From: Arachidicoccus sp. BS20
GTDB lineage: Bacteria; Bacteroidota; Bacteroidia; Chitinophagales; Chitinophagaceae
DNA length: 64,000 nucleotides
Assembly: GCF_001659705.1 (NCBI RefSeq)
Contig: NZ_CP015971.1
Coordinates: forward strand, 1,922,001-1,986,000
Direction of reading: 5' to 3'
Part shown: in pieces, positions 17,011 to 23,101 of the stretch
Layout: the number at the start of each line of letters is the position of its first letter
How positions within the stretch are numbered: position 1 is the first letter of the stretch
Made by a program: the position numbers and the translations under genes
The notes under the pieces: model-generated
What the model was told of the DNA's origin: nothing
Databases searched by the model: none
Seen by the model: only the letters and a program-made list of their open reading frames with translations

Positions 17011-17124
17011 ACATAAAGCGTTTTTGCACAGGAAGAAAATTAAATCTCGTTAACAAATATAACAATTCTTTCAAAATGCCAAAATTTATGCTAATTATAT
17101 TTCTATTACCAAGGGAGCTTTCTA
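16036..17124 (-). repeat. Duplicated promoter plus N-terminal module, copy 1
   Basis: This segment repeats at 20294-21382 with a constant offset of 4258 bp. Reading by eye, 16073-17050 (978 bp) is identical in both; five substitutions lie in the upstream part (17051-17124) and four at the glycine linker (16036-16072). Sequence on either side is unrelated. Confidence 0.9.
17054..17083 (-). promoter_or_regulatory. Promoter of JAB-type lipoprotein gene
   Basis: On the minus strand TTTG (17080-17083), an 18-nt spacer and TATATTTG (17054-17061) match the Bacteroidota sigma-factor consensus. The leader to the ATG would be about 37 nt. Both elements are kept in the second copy. Confidence 0.65.
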
Positions 17125-17138
17125 TAAAATTTTTTGAA

Positions 17139-18455
17139 TCAGCCAACCCAACCGGCATTCAAAAATCTATTAAAAAGGAAAGCCATAATTATCAAGTTAA
17201 TACAGTAGATAAAATATAGCCATTTGGAACCGGGTTTAAATTGAATATACATATATAGAACAACAAAAACAGTCATATTGAAAAAATAAGATAATGTAGG
17301 AAAATAACTTTCATTTCCGGGTATCTTTCTGTCAAGTCCCAACATTAGCCAGGAAATCATCATTATTACTGTAAATGCCAATCCTTTTAATTTTCTATCT
17401 ATCTCTTTATTATTCGAGAATTCAAGTGTAAAAATGATAAAGAAAGGTGTTGCAAAAATAAATCTGTTTATGCTCATCAACGACGTGCCATAGTCTTTTG
17501 ACCGCACACCGCTAAAAAAAGTAGCTATAAAACCTATCATAGCAACATAGACCAAAGAAAACAAAACTTCCGGTCTTACTTTAATTTTATTCAAAGGATT
17601 TTTGTAATTGGACAGTAATAAAAACAAAATATAAAAGCCTGCCAATAGAGCAAATAAGAATGCCATGCCGTCCAACCATAACATATTAAAGTTACTTATT
17701 GTTGTCAATGGCAAAGTAGGTATCTGAAATTGCCGCCTCCAATGCTTCTGTACTTCAAAAAATACAAACCATTTGCCCGTATATAGATATTGAACTAAAA
17801 AAGCAATTAAACTACCGGATATTATTACAGCAGTGCCTAATAATATCCTTAATAGATTATGCTTATACGATTTTTCATTACTTAAATAGAAGTAGGTAAA
17901 AATTAAAGCAGGGATAAATACGACTCCCACAGATCTGGTAAGTGTTGTAATGATGAGACCTAATAAAATGATTGCAATGCGGTCTTTGTTCAATCCTATC
18001 AATAAAAGTGAGCTTCCAAGAAAAAAAAGAGCTTCGGAATAAGGGACAAAACAGAAAAACAAACTGGGTGTGGAAAGAAATAAAAGATTTTGCTTAAAAC
18101 TCCATTTCTGGTTATTACTAAGTAAATAAAACCCTAAAAGAAAAATCAGGTAATTAAAAATAGTAATGCCTATTACATTTAAACCAAACCATCTCCATAA
18201 AAATGGAAAAAGCGGGAAAAATGCCATAGTTCCTCCTGTTGCTTCGCTATAATGATATCCGGCTTCCTGTATTTTCTTATACCATACCGCATCCCAATTA
18301 ATTAAATTTTTATTTGTCGGATAAGCATTTATATACCCAAATTGATAAAGAATAAAATAAGCCATTGTAAAACATACAATATGGCAAATAATACTGGCAG
18401 GCAGCTGGTAGTCGGTAAAATTTTTTATAATCTTATGATTAATCTTTTTATTCAA
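17139..18455 (-). CDS. PIG-V-like GT-C mannosyltransferase homolog
   Basis: The 438-residue membrane protein has about ten helices and, after the first helix, NWDAVWYKKIQEAGYHY, the W-D-x-x-W/Y motif of the PIG-V/GT76 group, followed by a FFPLFPFLWR segment typical of that family. It would transfer a sugar from a polyprenyl phosphate donor outside the membrane. It lies between the two modular lipoprotein cassettes on the same strand, while the other GT-C genes of the region are on the plus strand. Acceptor unknown. A stretch of AT-rich sequence separates it from the immunity-like gene upstream. Confidence 0.75.
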   Translation of the reverse strand: MNKKINHKIIKNFTDYQLPASIICHIVCFTMAYFILYQFGYINAYPTNKNLINWDAVWYKKIQEAGYHYSEATGGTMAFFPLFPFLWRWFGLNVIGITIFNYLIFLLGFYLLSNNQKWSFKQNLLFLSTPSLFFCFVPYSEALFFLGSSLLLIGLNKDRIAIILLGLIITTLTRSVGVVFIPALIFTYFYLSNEKSYKHNLLRILLGTAVIISGSLIAFLVQYLYTGKWFVFFEVQKHWRRQFQIPTLPLTTISNFNMLWLDGMAFLFALLAGFYILFLLLSNYKNPLNKIKVRPEVLFSLVYVAMIGFIATFFSGVRSKDYGTSLMSINRFIFATPFFIIFTLEFSNNKEIDRKLKGLAFTVIMMISWLMLGLDRKIPGNESYFPTLSYFFNMTVFVVLYMYIQFKPGSKWLYFIYCINLIIMAFLFNRFLNAGWVG

Positions 18456-18479
18456 TTTTAAAAAGAGATAGCTTATGAT

Positions 18480-18641
18480 TTAATAATTTGCAATTTTCAA
18501 TATTTGAATGTTGGTAATTATAGTGGGCGATATTTTGTTATTATTGGCAACAGTATTTTTGACTTTTGCTATGCCGCCGAATATTCTTTCTTCAACCTCG
18601 TAGTTGACAGGCAGGGTGTTGCTTCGGCAGCAGCTAAGTGT
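18480..18641 (-). pseudogene. Possible gene remnant (C-terminal piece)
   Basis: A 53-codon open stretch without start codon reads ...RSNTLPVNYEVEERIFGGIA... and ends at 18480. Composition looks protein-like, but it has no start, follows a stop codon and has no family I can name. It could be debris from earlier cassette exchange. Confidence 0.25.
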
Positions 18642-18706
18642 CTAACTAAGAGATAATAATTCCGCTTTCTAATTCAATCGTGTTTTATCTGCATCTAAAT
18701 AAATAT

Positions 18707-19081
18707 TTATATCATATTGCTACCCTTATCCAAAATTAATTTAATGCTCTTCCTCTTAAACCCCATTGTTAGAGCCTCAGCAGTGTATTTTCCAGAATAT
18801 AGCTTAGCCGATATACTACCTACAGAATCAGGAATAAACAATGTTTTATTAATTAATATCTTAGTGAATGCTGTATAAGATTTCTTATTTTCTTTTGAAC
18901 AAATATTGAAATCAACTTTTGAAATATCTGATTCAAATAGACCATTCTCTTTGTTTTCCACTTTTGTTATAGTTACTCCATTATCTTGTTTCGACGAAAG
19001 AGAAGTTGTCTTACAAGAAAAGATGAAAGAACTAATAACAACCAAAAACATGAAGTGTCGCGTTGTAAAATATTTATTCAT
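18707..19081 (-). CDS. Small lipoprotein, candidate orphan immunity protein
   Basis: The 124-residue product has lipobox FSC with Cys23 (MNKYFTTRHFMFLVVISSFI...). Its middle contains LFIPDSVGSISAKL, which resembles VFIPDTVGISKRL in the neighbouring lipoprotein at 19234, so the two are probably paralogs. Twelve bases upstream of its start lies a short coding tail ending in Cys-Asn-stop, like the end of the JAB-type protein, so this gene looks like the immunity partner of a toxin domain that has been lost. Envelope location is expected; function is inferred from context. Confidence 0.65.
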   Translation of the reverse strand: MNKYFTTRHFMFLVVISSFIFSCKTTSLSSKQDNGVTITKVENKENGLFESDISKVDFNICSKENKKSYTAFTKILINKTLFIPDSVGSISAKLYSGKYTAEALTMGFKRKSIKLILDKGSNMI

Positions 19082-19093
19082 AATTTGGATTTA

Positions 19094-19150
19094 TTAATTA
19101 CATCCTATTGCTCCACTATCCGGCGATGTAGAGTTTACTGAGGAATTTGT
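19094..19150 (-). pseudogene. Leftover C-terminal tail of a lost toxin domain
   Basis: Eighteen codons (TNSSVNSTSPDSGAIGCN) follow a stop codon and end in TGT AAT TAA, the same last codons as the JAB-type lipoprotein (TGT AAT TAA at 15352). In both places the stop is followed after 10-12 bp by the ATG of a small lipoprotein. The Ser/Thr/Asn-rich tail also resembles the JAB protein end (NTNTSTSSDGSTTYSQTNCN). Confidence 0.45.
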
Positions 19151-19233
19151 TTACTCAAACGGTAACCAGCACATAAAACATCCAATGTTAAAATAACTAT
19201 TTTGCAAAAATTACTTATAACAATCTCATTTGA

Positions 19234-19764
19234 TTATTTCCATCCCCAAGAATACTTATCCAATTCCCAACCTGGCTCCCTTTTAACAAATAAACAATTA
19301 ATAACAAGACCAGTATTTTTGAAATTGCAGGAAATTGATGCTGTATCATTCGTTAACGAAAGTTTTTTAATCAACATTTCAAACGAAGAAATTCTGTAAT
19401 TAGACTTTGCTGCTATAGTAGTATCTTGTTCCTTCATGCGGAGCCGTTTAGAAATTCCTACAGTGTCAGGTATGAATACTTTTTCATTGGCTTCAATATA
19501 TACAACTCTTTTCCCTAACCAGTTTATGATAAAAGGAAAACTTATAATATCATTTTTAACTATTTTCAATATGGAATCTCTATAAGGCAGCAAATCATTT
19601 AATAATGAAATAGAATTTAAAAAGGATTGCAAAACTTGGGCTGTATCAATTTGGTTGTAATTATTGACGCTCGTATTTGAATTCTCTCTATTAGTGCAAT
19701 TTAACATAGCCAATGTGATTATCAAGGCTATAAAAAAAAAGTAGATAGATTTACATTTATACAT
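19234..19764 (-). CDS. Small lipoprotein, candidate immunity protein of HExxH lipoprotein
   Basis: The ATG at 19764 (MYKCKSIYFFF...) gives 176 residues; the frame extends upstream only with a TTG. Lipobox MLNC gives Cys23. The mature part has VFIPDTVGISKRL near the middle, shared in kind with the lipoprotein at 18707, and ends ...KYSWGWK. It lies 28 bp after the stop of the HExxH lipoprotein on the same strand. As an immunity protein it would sit in the same envelope compartment as the toxin's target. The role rests on position and on the paralogous pair. Confidence 0.65.
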   Translation of the reverse strand: MYKCKSIYFFFIALIITLAMLNCTNRENSNTSVNNYNQIDTAQVLQSFLNSISLLNDLLPYRDSILKIVKNDIISFPFIINWLGKRVVYIEANEKVFIPDTVGISKRLRMKEQDTTIAAKSNYRISSFEMLIKKLSLTNDTASISCNFKNTGLVINCLFVKREPGWELDKYSWGWK

Positions 19765-19792
19765 AGTAATCAATTTCTAAAATTAACTATTC

Positions 19793-21268
19793 TTAATTTT
19801 TCTTATAAAATCTCCAACTGTACTCATACGCATTTGTTTCGTCTATGGTTATTCCATAGGCTTCATGTTCAAAACCGAGACCATATTCATAAGTGCGGTC
19901 AAGACCATTAAAAAAACGACCGTAATGTACAAACTCGTGTAAAGCAGTTACTGCCAGTAGAAAAGAGGTTGCTTCTATCGTACTTTGCAATTTTGCGATT
20001 TCAAGACCACGCACATAGGAGGCATCTATGTTTATTGCATTCGGATTTTCAGACCCGTCAAAATATCCAAATTCATCATCTAAATCTACGATGTTTATCG
20101 TGGGACCATTGCCAAAAGTCAAATCGTTCAAGATTTCCGACTTTGTCAATCCAGAAAAATCAATCAATGCCTGCAATACTTTAGGATCATTTAAAACGTA
20201 ATTACGAAGATTCTTTACCATTTCAGTCAATCTAGGATATTTTTGTTGATCATCTTTTGACATTTTTAATGGTGGTGTAGTTCCTGTAGCACCCCCACCA
20301 CCACCCCCTCCGCCAGAAGAAGGGTCTGAGGGTGTAGGGTCATTACCTGTCGGATAAGAATCGCCCGGATCATTGCCCCAGCCGATTCCACTGGGATTAG
20401 AATCCGTCGGATCTGATGTTACCGATACTTCCCCTAAATCAGTGCCATCCCAAATAGAATCTCCGTCAGAATCCGTATCTCCAGTTCCGCTCGAACTTGT
20501 TGCGGTGTGTACCGCAGCTTCCTCATAGCTCGGTGTTGGGGCAGTGGTATTTAACGCAACTTTCTTTGAATCTCCCTCTTTTGTCATCGCTGCTAAGTTC
20601 GCACCGCCACTAAACCGCACATAAGTCTCTGCCGAGTGCAACGAATTGGCTATCCCTTGTACCATGCTGCCGATGCCGTTCTTAGGGAATATCCTTGCCA
20701 CTCTTTTACCGTTCTTGTACACCGCTCCGCGTATGAATTCATTGTTAATACTGAATAACAATACTTCTCCTGTAAAAGTAGCCGGTTCGGAATAGGAACG
20801 AATATCCGGAAGATTACCTTTGGCTTTTATTAATGAATCCAAATACGATTTCTTGAATATCTCCAGTTGAACATAAGCATTGAAAGTTTTACGCGCTTTA
20901 TTCCTGACAACAACGACATCTCTGAACCCCCTGTATTTTGTGCTGGTATCTGCATAATCTAACGGTATCATCAGCGCATTGGAACTGTGCCTGTACTGAT
21001 GATGATAGTTCCAATCGGGCTCGCCAGCGAAAACACCGCGTGCATAAGAAACCAGTCTTGTTTTATCGCTGCCGGCAATGCTTTTAACATCAGCTATGTT
21101 ACCGGAATATTCGTTTTGAAACCATGCCCGTGCATCGCTAACCGACAAGGAATCACTTTGGGCTGCAGGGGAACTCCAATAAGTATCTGACTTGGAACAC
21201 GAATATAAATTAATAACAAGGACAGCTATGGCTATCATCCCCCATATTAATACATTTGGTTTTCTCAT
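19793..21268 (-). CDS. Modular lipoprotein with C-terminal HExxH metallopeptidase-like domain
   Basis: The 491-residue protein has the same lipoprotein signal (Cys24), N-terminal domain, calcium-loop-like segment and glycine linker as the gene at 15352; residues 1-325 are identical. The C-terminal 165 residues are unrelated to that gene: helices (TEMVKNLRNYVLNDPKVLQA), a beta region (PTINIVDLDDEFGYF) and ALHEFVHYGRFFNG, with the zinc motif HEFVH at 444-448 and acidic or histidine residues in GFEHEAYG (464-471) as possible third ligands. The size and layout match Tox-MPTase-like warheads of polymorphic toxins. Two lipoprotein genes follow. Activity is inferred, not shown. Confidence 0.8.
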   Translation of the reverse strand: MRKPNVLIWGMIAIAVLVINLYSCSKSDTYWSSPAAQSDSLSVSDARAWFQNEYSGNIADVKSIAGSDKTRLVSYARGVFAGEPDWNYHHQYRHSSNALMIPLDYADTSTKYRGFRDVVVVRNKARKTFNAYVQLEIFKKSYLDSLIKAKGNLPDIRSYSEPATFTGEVLLFSINNEFIRGAVYKNGKRVARIFPKNGIGSMVQGIANSLHSAETYVRFSGGANLAAMTKEGDSKKVALNTTAPTPSYEEAAVHTATSSSGTGDTDSDGDSIWDGTDLGEVSVTSDPTDSNPSGIGWGNDPGDSYPTGNDPTPSDPSSGGGGGGGGATGTTPPLKMSKDDQQKYPRLTEMVKNLRNYVLNDPKVLQALIDFSGLTKSEILNDLTFGNGPTINIVDLDDEFGYFDGSENPNAINIDASYVRGLEIAKLQSTIEATSFLLAVTALHEFVHYGRFFNGLDRTYEYGLGFEHEAYGITIDETNAYEYSWRFYKKN

Positions 21269-21382
21269 ACATAAAGCGTTTTTGCACAGGAAGAAAATTA
21301 AATCTCGTCAACAAATATAACAATTCTTTTAAAATACCAAAATTTATGCTAATTATATTTCTGTTACCAAGAGAGCTTTCTA
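20294..21382 (-). repeat. Duplicated promoter plus N-terminal module, copy 2
   Basis: Second copy of the segment at 16036-17124, offset 4258 bp. It contains the promoter, the leader and codons 1-325. The repeat ends exactly at the glycine linker on one side and about 114 bp upstream of the start codon on the other. Confidence 0.9.
21312..21341 (-). promoter_or_regulatory. Promoter of HExxH lipoprotein gene
   Basis: TTTG, 18 nt and TATATTTG on the minus strand, identical in the key bases to the promoter at 17054-17083. Confidence 0.6.
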
Positions 21383-21409
21383 AATAGAAGCCAATTGAGA
21401 GGTTGACTT

Positions 21410-21940
21410 CTATTTCTTTTTATATTTATGATATTTCTCGTCTGGATTGGTAATAATTAAAGTGTTTTTCTCTACTAAATTCTTCAACTCATTGGATAAA
21501 CTTGAAGGGGATAATGAAATTCCATAATCATTATGGTAGAACGATATTAAATCTTTTACATATACGGCTTTATCCAAATAACCATTCGGAATAAATCTAT
21601 CAGTGATAATTATTTTAATTGCGGGTTGTTTGTCAAGTAGATTATATGTATCAACAATTTTATGTTTCTTATGAAAAAGAACAATCCGATTTCTTAGCTC
21701 AGGCTCTAAAGGAATTTGATAATTAGTATCCGCAGCTTCTTTAAGTGTCAAGCCTAAAAAATAAACAACGTTAATAATGTTGTCCATACTTGCAGCTTTG
21801 CCTGCTTCTATGTCTTTAATTGTTCCCGTAGATAAGACAAGGGTATTCGCCAATTCCTCAATAGTAATATTAAGTTTCTTTCGTATTAATTTTAAATTCT
21901 TACCAATTTGCTTTTTCTCTTTATTTGCCAAATCTTGCAT
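21410..21940 (-). CDS. XRE-family transcriptional regulator
   Basis: The ATG at 21940 gives 176 residues; a TTG six bases upstream is also in frame. Residues about 12-68 form a helix-turn-helix (IGKNLKLIRKKLNITIEELA, STGTIKDIEAGKAASMDNII). The C-terminal 100 residues (EPELRNRIVLFHKKHKIVD..., a second winged-helix-like LKNLVEKNTLIITNPDEKYH) are unfamiliar. It lies directly upstream of the HExxH lipoprotein on the same strand, but that gene has its own promoter, so the regulator may act on it in trans. A 10-bp inverted repeat overlaps its start. Confidence 0.85.
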   Translation of the reverse strand: MQDLANKEKKQIGKNLKLIRKKLNITIEELANTLVLSTGTIKDIEAGKAASMDNIINVVYFLGLTLKEAADTNYQIPLEPELRNRIVLFHKKHKIVDTYNLLDKQPAIKIIITDRFIPNGYLDKAVYVKDLISFYHNDYGISLSPSSLSNELKNLVEKNTLIITNPDEKYHKYKKK

Positions 21941-21991
21941 AGACAAATTGACAAAAACAATAAATTTCTATTTGGATAAATATTTGTCTAT
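21939..21991. promoter_or_regulatory. Candidate operator of the XRE regulator
   Basis: ATAGACAAAT at 21939-21948 is repeated in inverted orientation as ATTTGTCTAT at 21982-21991, enclosing the regulator's promoter region; TCCAAATAGA-like half sites lie between. It would suit autorepression. Confidence 0.4.
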
Positions 21992-22077
21992 TTAAAAAAT
22001 AAATTGTTACTTTGTAAATAGAAAATTATTTTGCGAACACATCATTAAAATAATTTGGTGCATTCGCTCATGAGTCT

Positions 22078-22188
22078 CGTCTTAGAAACCTCGGAAATTT
22101 CAAGCACGCGAGACGGTAAGCAAAATGCCCACGTTAAAGCCGTGGGCTCGCTTGTCCGTGTGCAGGGTCTCCGAGGACCTCTAAGGCG
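22078..22188. ncRNA. Unidentified rod-shaped structured RNA
   Basis: Nested complementarity over 111 nt: CGTCTTAGA (22078) with TCTAAGGCG (22180), CCTCGGA (22089) with TCCGAGG (22170), GCAC (22104) with GTGC (22160), ACGG (22113) with CCGT (22156), AAGC (22118) with GCTT (22150), and GCCCACG (22127) with CGTGGGC (22141) around a 7-nt loop. The internal loops make a long irregular rod, reminiscent of 6S RNA. It does not match tRNA, tmRNA, SRP RNA, RNase P or a riboswitch I know. Strand is not decided; the redoxin gene starts 350 bp downstream on the plus strand. Confidence 0.5.
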
Positions 22189-22536
22189 GAATAAGCAGAG
22201 TTCCACGGTCATTTTTGCTTGTGAATATTGAGGTCGAATTTTGGAACTACTTATAAGACTTATCCATAGTCATGGATGTTTTTTCCTTCGATATATAAAC
22301 AACATATTCTAATTGCACAATTACACGTACAGCGTTCGCTGTACCGTGCCTGCGAATGCTTGTCAAAATGCATCTCCATCAAAATATTATTTGCCTGCAA
22401 ACCTAAATATCCGGTATAGTTTATGGCGGGTAGCGCAGGCAATCGTATCTTCTCATGTACTTTCTACGCATTGCCTGCAAAGCCCGCCGGCCCTGAGTTT
22501 TCAATCAAACTTCTCATCTCTTTATTATGACAATAA
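22189..22536. other. Spacer between structured RNA and redoxin gene
   Basis: No convincing gene. AGTTCC (22199) and GGAACT (22246) could extend the structured RNA. GTACAGCG/CGCTGTAC at about 22329-22346 is a perfect short palindrome. The reading frames present have no protein-like signature. Confidence 0.4.
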
Positions 22537-23091
22537 ATGAAATCGATATTTATCGTACCGGTAATGCTATGCTTTGCATTCAACAGCTTCGGGCAAATAA
22601 AACCGTTGTATATAGACGATTCTTTGCCTGATATTTCCTTTGGAAAAATCATCAACTATAAAGATAGTTCGGCAACCTTAGCCGACTTCAAAGGCAAACT
22701 CATACTCTTTGACTTTTGGTTTACACATTGCAGCTTCTGCATAGAAGCTATGCCAAAACTCGATTCGCTGCAAAAGCTTTATGGCAGCGAGTTGCAGGTT
22801 ATCATGGTTACGAAAGACCCTTTGAAATTGGTACTGCCGTTCATTCAAAAATACGAACGGCTGCATCATGTAAAATGGACAATACCTGTCGTTGTAAATG
22901 ATACTGTATTGCACCAGTATTTCAGGCACTGGTACGAACCGCACTATGCGTGGCTCGCGCCCGAAAACAGGCTTGTAGCGCAATCTTCCTTTTTCTTTCT
23001 CAACAAAGACATTGTAAAAGCTTATCTCAAACAGTTGCCCGAAGAATTGGTAAGAACAGGCTACACAACAGATTCAATCACTAAAAATTAA
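22537..23091 (+). CDS. Secreted thioredoxin-like (redoxin) protein
   Basis: The 184-residue protein has a signal peptide (MKSIFIVPVMLCFAFNSFGQ) and a TlpA/AhpC-like domain: SATLADFKGKLILFDFWFTH, then the CxxC motif CSFC and the helix IEAMPKLDSLQKLYG. It should reduce or isomerise disulfides in the periplasm. It is short for this group in Bacteroidota, where redoxins beside SusC/SusD are often over 400 residues. It lies 10 bp before susC, so it is probably made from the same message. The thiol function matches the MauE gene on the other side of the locus. Confidence 0.85.
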   Translation: MKSIFIVPVMLCFAFNSFGQIKPLYIDDSLPDISFGKIINYKDSSATLADFKGKLILFDFWFTHCSFCIEAMPKLDSLQKLYGSELQVIMVTKDPLKLVLPFIQKYERLHHVKWTIPVVVNDTVLHQYFRHWYEPHYAWLAPENRLVAQSSFFFLNKDIVKAYLKQLPEELVRTGYTTDSITKN

Positions 23092-23101
23092 TTATCCGCT
23101 T

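Noticed and set aside
22260-22540. Frames of 60-75 codons on both strands upstream of the redoxin gene
   Set aside because: No start context, no family signature and the region contains palindromes; better explained as spacer.
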